64,000 nucleotides of DNA from Brachynemurus nebulosus (GCA_035578155.1 JAPWDM010000002.1:38677437-38741436); one strand, 5' to 3'. Counted from the stretch's first letter, positions 23,760 through 56,450 are shown. Numbers and translations are program-made. The notes: generated by a model not told the origin, from the letters alone.

Positions 23760-24756
23760 CCTTTCTACTTTTATTGGTTGTTCAACTAAAAATTTTTGTT
23801 TAGAATTAGTCAAGTTAATTACGGGTGCGAATATATGCCAATTTTGTCCGTTATATACGCCTGACGGTATTAAAAATTTATTTTGAATTTTAGTCTCTGG
23901 TAATAAAACGTCGCCTGATTGTGCGTCAATTGGGAGCCGTATTACTTGTTTGCAATTTGATTCTATTGTATGTATGCCACCAGTTATATTGGGTTTAAAA
24001 AGTAATTTGTTAGATGAAAATGGTGTAATTAATTGTTTATTGGAATGTCGATTTGTGCTTGTAATTTATTCAATGCGTCCAATCCTATAAGTCCGTCGAA
24101 ATATGAATGGAATCTAATTACTAAAAATTCAATTGTACCATCCTGATTAAATTCATTAAAAATTGGTAAACAGGCTTTTGTTGTTACCGTATGAGTTCCT
24201 AAAAGTGCTTTGATATGTACGGGCTTTATTTCATAGGTTAGATTGGGGTGTACGTGTTCTGGGTTAATAAAGGAGTTTGAGGATCCGGTGTCGATTAAAA
24301 ATTTTAGTGGGGGTCCGTTTTCATTGTAAATGTGTACGTAAGGTAAGGTTGATTCAAGTAAATTAATTTCTATATATCCAAATTGCTGTCCGAGCTGAAC
24401 TGAAAATTTTGATCATCGATCTCATTTTGTAATACCGTATTATCATGCGTCTGTTCATGTTCTAAGTAGTGGTCGTTTTCGTAAGTACCGTCATTGTATT
24501 CCACATATTCATTGAGTGATGAATAGTTTTGGGTCTCTATATTGTTTAGCTCTTTGCTAGTAAAAGTTGGTTTGCTCTGAGCTTGAAAGAATCCTGGTCG
24601 AGGTTGTTGTGGTAAATTTGAACGTGACTGTTGTTGCAAATTATGTCTTATGCTAATTCGATTACTACCAATATCCATCGGGGTAGGTTTAGGTAATTGG
24701 GGTTGTCTAAATTGTTGCGTAGGTTGTCTCTGATAAAATTGATTGTGTATAAAAGG
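23760..24756 (-). pseudogene. Errantivirus protease and gag C-terminal region
   Basis: The minus strand holds a retroviral-type aspartic protease with FLIDTGSSNSFI; the DTG active-site triplet is encoded at 24292-24284. Downstream, FDGLIGLDALNKLQ is the usual second protease signature. Upstream (24678-24370) is a Q-, N- and acidic-rich gag tail; no CCHC zinc knuckle was seen. Protease and gag tail are in different frames at about 24375, consistent with a gag-pol frameshift. The sequence after the protease (24055-23760) leads to the pol linker but is cut by the palindrome. Confidence 0.8.
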
Positions 24757-25741
24757 TTATCTCTGAACAAACTGTGGTGCGTTAGTGTTTGATGTGAAAT
24801 GTGTTGTCTGTGGAATGTTTCTAGGAGGTGGTGGTTTGTTTTGAATTATTTTGGGGTGAGCTTGCACGTAAGACCGTTGATGATAGTGAATGTTCTGTTC
24901 TTTCACCGCGTATTCAAATGCACTTTGTATGCTATCGGGGTTTCTTGCCCTAACTACAGATCCTATTGGTTCCCTGAGTCCGGCAAGGAAAACGTCTTTA
25001 GCTAAATTTTGAAAAAGTTGTAATTTTGAGGAGACTGCGGATTGACTAGTCTCGTTTAGTTTAGTAAAATTTACTAAAGCGGAAAGAATTTCAATAGTTT
25101 GTGCGTAAAACTTAAATTTTTTGGTTGGGGTGTTGTCGTAAATTATGTAAGTCTCGAATTAATGTCGTTTCGTTACGTTTATCCGCGTAATGAGAAATTA
25201 AGTTTGTCTTAATTGCAGTCCAGTTTGTCGGAGTCCCATACATGTTTAGGACTTCGTTCGCGTCACCTACGACTTTGTTTCGTATGGCACGTATCCACAT
25301 CTTGCCATAACCTTGTGTCCAGTCGATGGAAACACAATTTATAATTTCCTCAACATTTTCAGTGAAGTCGTATAATGTCCGTGGGTTTCCATGAAATTCA
25401 GGAAGACCTTTTATTGGGTCCGAAATTTTAAACGCCTCTAAAATTTGGGCAATACCGACCACGTTGGATGCGGTTTCTGTCATTTTTGTGTTTAAATTAA
25501 AATTACTGTCTAATCTAAAGTTATTTAGAATATTTGGTAATTGGCTTAATTCACTATTTAAAACTAAATTTGTGTCGTGTATCGTATTCTCTGATACAGT
25601 CACACTAGACTCAGCTTTTGCGTTTTCAGCGCCGTTTAATTGAGGAATATTCGGTTTTGGATATGGTTTTGAGGATTTAAAACGATTGAATTTAGGCATA
25701 AGAAGAAAAGCAGCAAACAATATACAAACTATTGTACTCAC
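24757..25741 (-). pseudogene. gag: Errantivirus gag, interrupted
   Basis: The first frame, 25741-25112, has a hydrophobic/basic start and then a capsid-like region with LPEFHGNPRTLYDFTENVEE (about residues 115-134) and DLHNLRQHPNQKI at its end. This resembles the retrotransposon capsid fold common to Ty3/gypsy Gag. Homology continues in another frame after about 25115. A TAA at 24759-24757 then stops that frame, which reopens beyond it. So Gag carries at least one frameshift and one nonsense codon. It would normally form the particle core that packages the RNA. Confidence 0.8.
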
Positions 25742-25953
25742 AGAATGTTACTGCAACTGATTTTCATACTCCGTGGGAACATTGGTTCTTTGTTGCAAAG
25801 GATTGAAATCCACGCACTGCTGACTGGGTGGTAATTGGGAACCCCAATTACCACTGCTCTCGATGATCCGTCAAGATTGAACTGCTGCTTCGATGAGCCG
25901 TCGATTCACAACAATTCACGATATCACAACCGAATGCCAACAATGCCGACAAC

Positions 25954-25972
25954 AATCCTACCGACTGCGCCA
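25954..25972 (-). other. tRNA-Ser primer-binding site
   Basis: The plus strand reads AATCCTACCGACTGCGCCA, the 3' end of an insect tRNA-Ser (acceptor stem plus CCA) as I recall it. The minus strand is therefore complementary to that tRNA across 18-19 nt, and it abuts the 5' LTR with one base of overlap. tRNA-Ser priming is known for the 17.6/297/ZAM group of errantiviruses. Confidence 0.85.
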
Positions 25973-26396
25973 GTTATATTTCACTATTGTTGAAATATGT
26001 TTTAAAAAAAATTTATTTTCTATTATCACAAAAGTTTTATTTTAATGTTACAATGCAAAATATTACAATATAAAAGATTAATACAATTTTGAATCCAAAA
26101 CGAACATTACTTCTTAATAGATATGTTACAGCTATTTATATTATTTTAAAACAAAGGAAAGAGTCTAGTCAGCTTTTATTATGAGAACAGTCTCGTCTGA
26201 TGGTTTCCAGGTATCGAGTTGTTGTCGCATCAAAATCGATGATTTTGCATATGGAAGTTATAATGTTATGTTCTGCGAAATGATAATTATTATATGTGAA
26301 TAACTTGTAATCTTATCTATGCAGAATAATGCTGATAACGATGTTTCATATATGTGTTATATTATACAGGATTATTTATATGTGTAGTATATTATA

Positions 26397-26401
<5 letters not shown>
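25972..26401 (-). repeat. 5' LTR of the errantivirus (430 bp)
   Basis: Starts AGTTATATTTCACTATTG and ends ATATTATATAACT. It should contain the provirus promoter on the minus strand. About 99% identical to the 3' LTR. Confidence 0.95.

Positions 26402-26483
<82 letters not shown>
26402..26483. repeat. (TA)n tract, right flank of the errantivirus
   Basis: Pure TA repeat directly outside the 5' LTR, the continuation of 16614-16747. Confidence 0.95.
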
Positions 26484-26485
<2 letters not shown>

Positions 26486-26800
26486 CATAAAGTCCGCCTA
26501 GAATATACGGTCGAGCTGATTTTTTAATGAGGTCCACCGGGATCTTACAGATCCGAAAACGCCAGTAATAAGCTACCGAACCGATTCTAAAAAAATTTCT
26601 CACTGCTAGAGTACTAACTTATTTTAGATAGATACAACTATGCTGCACAAAATCCGTTCGGGTTCTTGGGTCCCCAAAAATACCAAAACTAATTACCCAG
26701 CCGATTTTAAAAATTCTTTTACTCTTAAAAAGCTAAACTATTTTAAATAAGTACAGGTCTTAGATGAGATCCGCCAGTGTCCAATATTTGGAAATTCGCT
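26484..26800. repeat. Tandem array of about 119-bp units, block 2 (diverged)
   Basis: Two to three degenerate units with GTCCGCC, AACCGATTC, TATTTTAGATAGATACA and GAGATCCGCCAGTGTC. They are more diverged than block 1. Confidence 0.7.
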
Positions 26801-26919
26801 ATGTTATGCAGATGCTGCGACAGGGGTATTTTTACTAATTAGTTGATCGTTTCCATGTTTAACTTGAATATAATTAAATAATTAATACTAGACAGGTTTA
26901 CTTTGTGAAAATCCATATT

Positions 26920-27414
26920 AAAACATGGGATCGTTGCTTTGTCACTTTTCACAGCAAAAACATAGAAAAACACGAGTCGACTTTCGGCTTTTACACCATC
27001 CTCAGGTGAAAAACATAACTAAAAATTGTTCTTTTAGGCGAAAACTATTTATAGTATAAATTGGAGTAAATAATGTATTGGTGGGGGATGTTAGAGATAG
27101 AGGCAGATATAATCACAGTAAACAAATGTAAGGGAACACCCAAGTTGCAAATAACACAAAAATTTTTGTCTTATCAAAAAATTGGTCAACTTGGGTGTTC
27201 CCTTACATTTGTTTACTGTGATTATATCTGCCTCTATCTCTAACATCCCCCACCAATACATTATTTACTCCAATTTATACTATAAATAGTTTTCGCCTAA
27301 AAGAACAATTTTTGGTTATGTTTTTCACCTGAGGATGGTGTAAAAGCCGAAAGTCGACTCGTGTTTTTCTATGTTTTTGCTGTGAAAAGTGACAAAGCAA
27401 CGATCCCATGTTTT
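26920..27414. repeat. 495-bp near-perfect palindrome
   Basis: The left arm starts AAAACATGGGATCGTTGCTT; the right arm is its inverse complement and ends CCCATGTTTT. The arms are about 220 bp with very few differences around a short centre near 27140-27190. No coding capacity, no clear target duplication. Probably a fold-back MITE. Confidence 0.85.
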
Positions 27415-27579
27415 GAATATAATTATCATTGACAAATGAATATCATTATTTTCTCGCACAGTTAGCTACTTTTGCGCACAGTTACTATCGTTTGTTTTAC
27501 AATGAAGTGAATACTGCTTTTTACGCCCACTACACAACGCTCGAATATTGAACTTTAAAAGCGGGTGTTATAAAAAATA

Positions 27580-27790
27580 ATTTTTTTAAGGAAATATTTA
27601 ATTTTTTTTAGACAAATAAAGGTTTGTTGTTGTATTGTAACTTGTGAAAATAGAAGTTTGAAGGAAAATGTAAGAATACATGTGTGGTTGTAAGTAATTT
27701 GAATAAATAGATTAAATACTGATATTTTAAACGTCAAATTTCACTTGGTAATTATTATGATTCTGATATTATTCAAACATCAAATTTCAT
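27580..27790 (+). repeat. Dispersed repeat, direct copy at 38580-38790
   Basis: Shares AGGAAATATTTAATT, GTTTGTTGTTGTATTGTAAC, AGGAAAATGTAAGA and TAATTATTATGATTCTGATA with 38580-38790, at roughly 85-90% identity by eye. No ends identified. Confidence 0.7.
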
Positions 27791-30488
<2,698 letters not shown>

Positions 30489-30491
30489 TTA

Positions 30492-30855
30492 TAGCCTGTT
30501 CACATTATTCCAGTCCAGTAATCCAGTGAGCTAATCCAGTCCAGTGCTGGACTGGATTATATCGTTTACATTATTTCAGTCATTCAATTACATTACAAAA
30601 AACAACAATGCTTGTTCATTGTTCAACGTTTAATCCAGCACTGGATTGGCCGCCTACACTATTCCAGTGGCGCTGGAATGGGATAACTGGAATGAAAAGT
30701 AGACCGTCAATCCAGTCACTGGACTGAATTGCTTACTGGAATGGGTACATTCCAGTGCCACCCATTTCAGTGTTGGTCTACATTATTCCAGTGACATTCC
30801 AGCGCTGGTTTCGATCACTGGACTGGAATGCTACTGCAATAATGTGAACGGGCTA
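30492..30855. mobile_element. TTA-flanked MITE, PIF/Harbinger-like, 364 bp
   Basis: The ends are TAGCCTGTTCACATTATTCC and the inverse AATAATGTGAACGGGCTA. TTA flanks both ends (30489-30491 and 30856-30858). The interior is filled with direct and inverted copies of CCAGTCCAGT, ATTCCAGT and CACTGGA. No coding capacity. It has the same plan as the elements at 11365 and 63839: terminal TTCACATTA followed by a repeated short word. Confidence 0.85.
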
Positions 30856-30865
30856 TTAGACTCCC

Positions 30866-31812
30866 TATACTAAATAGAGTCGGGACAAGACAGCCATTTT
30901 TTATCAAAGATATATCAAAATTAATATTATCTTATTATGTTTAAATAAATATGTTTGAGTAGATAATTATTGTTAATAAGTTATCAGTTACTGAGCCATT
31001 AAAAAGTTTTAATTCTTCTTTTTAGGTTAAATTAAGTGATTTTTTTAAATATTTATTTCTATTTTAGGAGAACCTTTGATGAAAAATAGCGAACTATCAA
31101 AACTTGTGTCCCGACTCTATAGGCCTTTTCATCATGTGACGAGCGCAAGCGCAGCCGTCATGTTAAAATAGTGGTAATTCAAAAATTTCGTACTGTTTTG
31201 GTCAGGAATAGCCAGGAAAGCAATATTATCTCAATAAACAAATGAATTATTGGAAAAAATCGTCGATGGTGCTTCACTTGTTTATAATTCAGTTGAAGCC
31301 CATAATCACCCATAATTGTGAACAATTGAAAAGGTGGCTGAAATGTTATGGACATCCGCAAAAACAAAAAAAAGTGAGCTGATTGAGAGGTTAGGCATCC
31401 ATACTACTTGTTTACTATGTCAAAAATAATAATAAAAACAAATAATATCTATAATTTTATTCTGATTAATAATGTCAACGAATTTTTAGTATAACTTTAA
31501 ATGATTTATAGCATGTATCATCCTCACAAACTCCATAATAACACCGTTTCTTTGCTCCTTTTCGTACAGATAATATTATAGTAATGGGTTGAAAAAATTT
31601 AATTTTCAATTAAAAACACTTATTTTTTATTTTTTCTTATTTTTTTTTTTTCAATAAATATTCTTTATTTAATATTTTTTAATTTTAATTATTTTTAGAT
31701 GTGCACTTTAACATGGTTGTTTACAATAAACAGTACAAAAAAAATGGCCGATATTGACACATGCGCACAAAAAAAATTTGTGATGAAAAGACCTATTTAG
31801 TATAGGAATTCT
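30866..31812. repeat. Possible MITE with CTATACTAAATAG ends
   Basis: CCTATACTAAATAG at the left and CTATTTAGTATAGG at the right are perfect inverse complements about 930 bp apart. A similar motif (CTCTATAGG) occurs inside near 31115. The left part matches the dispersed family at 1769 and 54366. No transposase; boundaries tentative. Confidence 0.4.
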
Positions 31813-32236
31813 ACTATGTGTTAGTGGCACTGATCAGAAAACATACTCCATCGATAGTTTTATAGTAATTAAATAAATTAATTTTATTTCATTGTTTGGG
31901 TTTAAACATTAACTGCACAGATATTAATTCAAAATTATTCCCATTTTGTAATTATGCGATTTTTTTCTACAATTTTAGTTGTATTCTTCAATCGTATTAA
32001 TTCATATTCGGTAGTATTCTTATTAAATACGTAGATATTTTAAAAAATATCAAAATTATCACAATTTAAATTAGATCTCCGATCATCTGTAAATTAATTG
32101 TTAATAAATCAACAAAACAGAGTAATTGAAATTTTACTGTTGATATATATGCTGTATCAGTAGTATCATTATTCGATAATTAACCTCCTTAATAATGGTC
32201 CTGTGAATAATAATATACATTGTTTTTAGTCCATCA
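31813..32236. other. 3' flank of KLHL18
   Basis: Downstream of the KLHL18 stop codon on the minus strand. A minus-strand AATAAA (plus TTTATT) lies at about 31883, some 350 nt past the stop, and could serve polyadenylation. That is a guess in AT-rich sequence. Confidence 0.3.
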
Positions 32237-49817
<17,581 letters not shown>

Positions 49818-50263
49818 TATCAGGATAATTACGAATAAATTGTTAGAAATTATTGATTTGATTTAATTTATTCATTCTTCCTACATAGGTATAATAAATT
49901 TGAACATGTTTGACAATTTGATAAACTAAATCAGCTGGAGTAGGTTATGTCACTTTATAACCTTTATAAGCCTGAAATTACCAGTTAAGTTACGATGACT
50001 TTTATTTATTTATTTTTTTTTCACACATTTTACTAACATTAGGTACTTACATTACTTACATGACATTTTACATATTTAAATTAAATTAAATTGTTTAGAT
50101 ATTTTAAGTTCTTCAAAAATAAAGTGTGGTTTTACCGTTTTTACTGTGTATTCTTGTATTGTAACAAGTAACAATGGGAAACGGGTATGATGGGTATGTT
50201 CTGAAATATAATCCAGCATACTAATTAGTGTTAATGACGTCATGAATTGACACCATACCTGGG
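49818..50263. other. 5' flank of KLHL18
   Basis: The KLHL18 promoter and 5' UTR on the minus strand should lie here, but no diagnostic core-promoter motif stands out. A non-coding upstream exon cannot be excluded. Confidence 0.35.
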
Positions 50264-50480
50264 CCGTGTTCGATTCGTGGTATAAAAAATTCTCGCGCAT
50301 GTGCACTATTAAACCGCGCAAACAAAAATTCAAATTATTTGACGTCTACTACCATATTTGGAAACTTGTAGACGTTATATATTTAAATTTTTACTAATAT
50401 GTTCGCGCGGTTTAGTAATTCACATGCGCAAATGCACTGGAATTTTTTATACCACCATTATACCACAAATCGAACACGAG
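50264..50480. mobile_element. 217-bp palindromic MITE
   Basis: CCGTGTTCGATTCGTGG at the left is matched inverted by CCACAAATCGAACACGAGG at the right. The arms continue with AAAAAATTC and the CGCGCATG / CATGCGC and CCGCGC blocks, ending in a central ACGTCTAC/GTAGACGT stem. About 85% arm identity. Located about 450 bp upstream of the KLHL18 start. Confidence 0.75.
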
Positions 50481-50779
50481 GCTGTTGATTCATTCCGAAA
50501 TATACTGGTCAGCGGGAACAGCGGCACACGCCCGTTTAAGGATGTCTGGCCAGTCAAATCGCGCAGTATATCTAAAATTTGTTTAAAATTAATTATAACG
50601 TTAAATTATTACTAGAAACACATTTCATTAATTAAAATGTGTACTTTATGAAAAATTGGTTACTATGGTGACTATGGTTAGCATTGCATCTGTAGCCAAT
50701 CAAAAGTATTTAGCTATTCTGACAGTTGAGAAAGCCGACAGGCCCGACAGCGTTGTGCCAGCATGTACGGGAATACGGA

Positions 50780-53182
50780 ATGCGTATATAGAAAAGCCAG
50801 AAAAGCTAATCGAATATGTCCCCATAGGCGTTGTGACGAACTGAAATAACATTTCCAGACAATAAACACGATAAACACCATAAAACAGGCGTAAATGCTA
50901 CCTCAATTCGTCTCGGACGGTGACATACTAGAGTAGGGTTTCTATGTTTTTATGTATATTTAAATTTACTGGAAACCCTCATCCAGTTCTCACCGTTCAA
51001 TTAATCCATCATATCAAGTAAATGTCTGCTAAAAATTATGTGATATGGAAACCTAGTTTGTTTATTTTGAACGATTAAAATTAAAATAATTTAATCGGAA
51101 ATACTTATTAAAATTTTTTGGCTCCAGTTTAATGATTCAAAATCAGAATTTTTATTTGTTCGACATTAAATAACATTTACATGATGGTATTAATTTTAAT
51201 AATAATTATAATAGCTCTATGTTCTATCATTAAAAAAATTTTATTTCAGGGTGACTTTGTAATAAGAAACCAATAAAACGAATTTTTGGTAAAATTTTTC
51301 GTTTTTGTCGTATTTTGATCGTATTTTGATCGAAAAATGTAAAACGTTAAACCTAGTTAAAAGTAAACTATAATTGAGGTATGCTGCTTGAATTTACATC
51401 ACTTTGAAGGACTTCGCCTATGCGTACAAACTGATCATTTAATTTATGAATCATGTTGTCCAAATTTTCGATACCTTTTCGATCGATAGGCATGTTAAAA
51501 TCTGGTGGTGTTCTTGACATTTTTGTATCGATACCTTCTAGTTGATCAAATGTATATTGTTAATGCTTTGCTAATGATTTGTTAATGTTTCTTCATCCGC
51601 TGCATTGATGTTCTTAAAAAAAAATTATTGAAGACTTTTTTGCGGCAGGAAAAGGTACAGGTATTTCAGAAGAGAAAATTCAAGCTTGGCGTTCTAGCAA
51701 ATTAGAAAATCGAATTACCGAAAAACGACCACATAATATATATATAGCCCTTAATATTAAAAATAATGAACCTTCTGCCAAAAATCATTAAATAACGTGT
51801 ACGTGTAATAGAAGAACATAGAGCTATTATTATTATTAATCCTATAATCATACGTACTTGTAAAATTGACAAATAAATTAAACACCCAGTTCTTTTTCTT
51901 ATTAATAAGTATTCTTTACCTGCTGCAGTAATATACATAACTTGTAGCTGCTTGTCTGTTTTAAAACTTCTGTTATTTACTTGTTATGGTTATGAACTAT
52001 GATAACACAGAAGACGTATCAATTTTGTTTACAATTACCGTAATTTTATTTATATTAAAATAATACTCGTAAATTTTACGATGATGTATGATTAACGTAA
52101 GTTTTTTTTTAGATTTTGTACTTTACATATAAGTTTTACCAATTTTTTTAAAAATTTGTTAAAGGTATCGATGTTATAATTAATTTATTCAGTGATAATG
52201 ATAATGTAAAAGATGATGGCAGCTGTTTGACTTATACAGACGACATAATACTGAAGATTTAATATATTGAATCGAAAACCAAAGAATACGTTTTAAGTGA
52301 CTTAATAAAAATTAACAATTTAGTTTGCGGATAATATTTTAATTTTTATTATTTTTTGAAATCTTATTGGAAAAATTACTAACAAATTTTAGAAAATTTA
52401 CGAATGTGCCTAATGAGGAAATAACTACATATCTACGGGAATATTTGTGATCGAGAAATTTCACATTCTGTAACCTCACACATGTCCACCGATTCATAAC
52501 AGTTCATAAATTAAATATTTGCAAGACAAGTCTTACGATACAATTGATGTATTTATCCATTTTTTAATTTTTATATTGAAAATATGCTTTAATAAAAAGA
52601 TTTAAAAAATTAATAAATATTTGCAATAAAAACTTTTTCCAAATGCAATTTTTTTTAAATATTTTATTCGCTTTTATAGTACTCTTACGTAAAACTCTAA
52701 AATTCTCCGTAAGAAGTCCACTCGTAAAATTTACGACGATGTATGATTAATGTTTCTCCTAGACCAACGTAAAAATCTAGACTTAATACCTTCATGTAAA
52801 TACTATAGATTCGAACAAATAAAAATTCTGATTTTGAATTATTAAACTGGAGCCAAAAAATTTGATAAGTATTTCCGATTAAATTAATTTAATTTTAATC
52901 GTTCAAAACAGACAAACTAGGTTTCCATATCACATAATTTTTAGCAGAGATTTATTTGATATGATGGATTAATTGAACGATGACGAACTGGATGAGGTTT
53001 CCAGTGAATTTAAATACATAAAAATATAGAAACCCTACTCCAGTATGTCACCGTCCGAGACGAACTGAGGTAGCATTTACGCCTGTTTTATGGTGTTTAT
53101 CGTGTTTATTGTCTGGAAATGCTATTTCAGTTCGTCACAACGCCTATGGGGACGTATTCGATTAGCTTTTCTGTATACGCAT
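50780..53182. mobile_element. 2.4-kb element with about 380-bp terminal inverted repeats
   Basis: Left arm 50780-51163 and right arm 52811-53182 are inverse complements with small differences (for example ACGCCTATGGGGAC and CAATAAACACGATAAACACC). The 1.65-kb middle has no recognised gene. It does have a direct pair, CTCGTAAATTTTACGATGAT (52068) and CTCGTAAAATTTACGACGAT (52724), each internally palindromic. No clear target duplication was identified. Confidence 0.8.
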
Positions 53183-53321
53183 AGGGGATACATATCATAC
53201 CAAGGGGTCAAACTAGATTGTCTATGTCTCTGCTCCACTTGTAATGAGTTTATGACGTAAATCTCCCCACTCTGTTTGTGTAGATACACACTGTTTGCAG
53301 TGTATTAGTTTGGTGTTTTTT

Positions 53322-53349
53322 AGTAGTGTGCGTATTTACGCACACTACT
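53322..53349. repeat. Perfect 13-bp-stem hairpin
   Basis: AGTAGTGTGCGTA, then TT, then the exact inverse complement. It is isolated from obvious coding sequence and could be the core of an unrecognised MITE between about 53210 and 53480. Confidence 0.7.
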
Positions 53350-54007
53350 GCAACACACGTATTACCAGAGAGAGCTGTTCAACGTGTTCAACTAACAGTG
53401 GTAACAATGTACATACAATGCACTGTGCGTTCGACGACGGACACGGACTGATGCCTTAAGCTGTGACACGTCTCCAAATGACTCCAAGCCAATTACACTT
53501 TTTTGATATTAGTTGGCTTCTAGTGTTCTATGTATCATACATATTACATATTATACAGTGTGAGTTTTTCGAGAGTTGCCATTTTTATTACAGCCAAACC
53601 GTTGATTTAATCGAAAAATTGTTCAAATAAGAGTTGTAGATATTGACGGAGGCAACCGATTACTATAGCCAGGAGCTTTGTAGCTCTTATGATTTTCGAG
53701 CTATGATACAAACTTATAGATTTTTAAAAGAGACAAGATGTTAACGTATCGATAAAAATCTAATGTATCAATTAAAACATAGATGAAGAAAAAAAATTTT
53801 TTTATTCAAGTTTATTTTTTGAATTTTTCTTTAACAATTTGGCGGTAAAAATACGCATGTGCATTTGAGGCTAGTTCAAACGACAGTATTCTGGTCGATT
53901 ACATTTCTATTACATCTAAGAAAAGATTAGTATTTAAGATAATTTAAAAAGAATTTGAAGTTATTCCTTAATTTACTGGAAAATATATTTATTCATTTTA
54001 TTTATAG

Positions 54008-54150
54008 AACAGCAGATGGCAGTAAAATTCATGTACACAATAAAGTGACATTGGCGTTTCTTAATTACAGCAAAGTGAGGTTAACTGGAAACGAAAATAT
54101 TATTAATAAATGTACACAAATAGTGGAAAAATTTTTGAAATTCGATAGTA
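54008..54150 (+). other. Possible orphan exon (weak)
   Basis: After TTTTATTTATAG, a good acceptor-like sequence, about 47 codons read TADGSKIHVHNKVTLAFLNY, then SKVRLTGNENIINK and CTQIVEKFLKFD. The composition is less biased than other open frames nearby. I do not recognise the protein; no partner exon or convincing donor was found (a GTATTT lies at about 54149). It could be chance. Confidence 0.15.
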
Positions 54151-54365
54151 TTTTCTTTTTATTAAAAACCAAATTAAAAAGAAAAAGTTCATTATGTTAA
54201 TTAACTCAACATTTGAAATTAAAAGAAAAAGTTCCTTTGAAAATACCAGAGAACAGAGACGTAGCAAGAACGCGCCATCATATGGAATTGTTTGTCCAAA
54301 AAAATATAATGTAAAAAAACGACAGCTAGATGGCAAAACACTATTAGTTTATGTGGTTTATGTCG

Positions 54366-54500
54366 AGTCCCTATACTAAAATATAGTCGGGATATGTCAG
54401 CCATTTTTCGTCACAGAATGTCAAAAATAATTATGATATGTTTGTGTAAATACGTCTTAATAAGTTATAAGTATATCCCGGATGTATAGTACAAGTCATA
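54366..54500 (+). repeat. Dispersed repeat, third copy of the 1769 family
   Basis: GTCCCTATACTAAAATATAG, GTCGGGA and GTCAGCCATTTTT match the copies at about 1769 and 30863. Confidence 0.6.
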
Positions 54501-54709
54501 AATTATCCTGTCAAACTTTCCGAAAAAACATATCACAATTCGTTAGAAGCAGCACATAATTTATCTATTTTTCATAAATATATTTATAATTTTTTTCTAA
54601 ATGCGCTCTATGGTTTGTGTGGCAGGAGTTAAAGAAGTACTCTACAAATATATTTTGTTTTGAAAACAATAAAATTTCATATAAACAATATAGTCGCTCC
54701 ATTTAAGTT

Positions 54710-55340
54710 TGTAACATCCAAACCTCAAAAAAGCAATGACTGGCTATTAGTTTAACCTGTACACAAAATTTCAGCCCCTAGGTTTATTTGGGGAGATTTT
54801 GACCCGGACGAAACTGTTAAAAAACAAGAAAAATCATGTTCTTTTTAGTATAAAAATGGTGGGGGTAATTGCTGAGACGTTAGCGGTTTTAACCTCCAGC
54901 GGTTAAAAGCTGAGACCCCCAAAAGGCACCCCCTTGATACTAACTCAGTCCGAATACAAAATGTCAGTCCTCTAGGTTTATTTGGGTGACCTTTGCGAGT
55001 GGTACAAACTTCGAAAACGTCAAAAAAGCATGAAATTGTAGCTTAAAAATGAGGGGGGTGGGGGTAAAATATTAAAGCCTCCAAAAAGCACAACTCAGGT
55101 ACAAACTTTATCTACACACCAAATTTCAACCCTCTACGTTAATTCTGGGGGGCTGTGGGCGTGTTAGATCCAACCAAAATACTTTTTTTCCCCCTCTGCT
55201 CCTTCCAAATCATCCTAGGAAGCTGAATTCTGGATATGTTGTAAATAATTGACCGAAACGTTATTTTTAACCGATTTGAAAAAGTTTCATTGTTTTTACA
55301 CTTACCAAATTTCAGCTCGTAACTTTCATAGGGGTCCCTA
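54710..55340. repeat. Degenerate repeat of about 190 bp
   Basis: AAATTTCAGCCCCTAGGTTTA at about 54769 recurs as AAATGTCAGTCCTCTAGGTT (about 54959) and AAATTTCAACCCTCTACGTT (about 55122). Each is followed by a G-rich block and then an A-rich block. No gene. Confidence 0.6.
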
Positions 55341-55362
55341 CACATATTGAAAGGTAGCGGGA

Positions 55363-55365
<3 letters not shown>

Positions 55366-55438
<73 letters not shown>
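55366..55438. repeat. (TA)n tract
   Basis: Pure TA of about 73 bp. Confidence 0.95.
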
Positions 55439-55440
<2 letters not shown>

Positions 55441-56249
55441 CATTTTTTTCTACATATTTGTGTTCTACGGGTTCGAAAACGGATAGCGCCCCTACTCTCG
55501 CCTCTCGTCGTTCTTATCGTATAGGCTGTATAAGTCCAATTTTTCGAAGAAAATTCGACTAAAAAGAAATAAACTGGTGTGGTGTAAAATATATTAATTA
55601 AAAATTCATTTATTTACACATAACAGTCTCCTCTTTTACCAAAAAATACCTGTTAAAAGAGGGGTTGGGTGGGGGATGAAACGCCAATGATTTTACAACT
55701 TTAATTTTAGTATCATAATAAAGGTCTTAAAGTGCCATTTGCAAATATATATAGTTTCCCTACAAAGCTCTTACCATTTCCAAGATATTTAAGAAAATTA
55801 AAAAAAAAAACTCAAACTTTCAGGAGTGAGTTTCATCCCCTTAAGGTAGTCACCGCGACATTCAAATTTTCGACAGAATAGTTTCAAATTTTAATAGTAT
55901 AAAGAAGAATGCTATATCTGATTGTCCTTGTAATTTGGGAAAGATTGATCGCTTCTGAGTTAAGATAATTAGGGTTAAAGTTTGTATCTACTCCATGTAT
56001 TAGATCTCAAAATTCTGACTACGTACCCTTATTTTGTATTTAACAATATAATGATTCGACAGAATTCAATAAAAAACTAGGGAAACAAAGATTAATAAGT
56101 TCTGAATGTAAAGAAAAAATTGAATTATTTGTTGATCGTTTTGAATTGAAGATATCATCAGCGAAATTATAGTATTTTAATAAATACACCAATTTCAAGC
56201 AATTGAACCGAGGCAGTCTGGCAACTCTGTATATTAAATAACTGGTTTA
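55441..56249. other. Non-coding AT-rich DNA
   Basis: No gene or defined element recognised. Confidence 0.4.
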
Positions 56250-56450
56250 TTCGTATTTATTGTTTAAACAATATTGAAAATTTATGAATAGCATTTTTTG
56301 ACCTTTTACCGCTTACGTAGCGAAAACGGTGATAGTTACATTAAAAAGTGTTAAGACCTGTTTTGTAGAGAATCGAATTTTCTACAAAAAAGTCTGCAAT
56401 AGAACCTGTCTATCTTGTACAGGTGCAAAAATAAAGCGTCCAAACGCATA
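56250..56450 (+). repeat. Dispersed repeat with conserved hairpin, second copy
   Basis: Partner of 10855-11105 in opposite orientation. The hairpin (TTTGTAGAGAATCGAATTTTC and onward, 56362-56391) is kept in both copies with compensating-looking changes in the stem and loop. Confidence 0.7.

Noticed and set aside
53200..53480. Separate MITE around the 13-bp-stem hairpin
   Set aside because: I could not find matching outer ends or a target duplication, so only the hairpin itself is listed.
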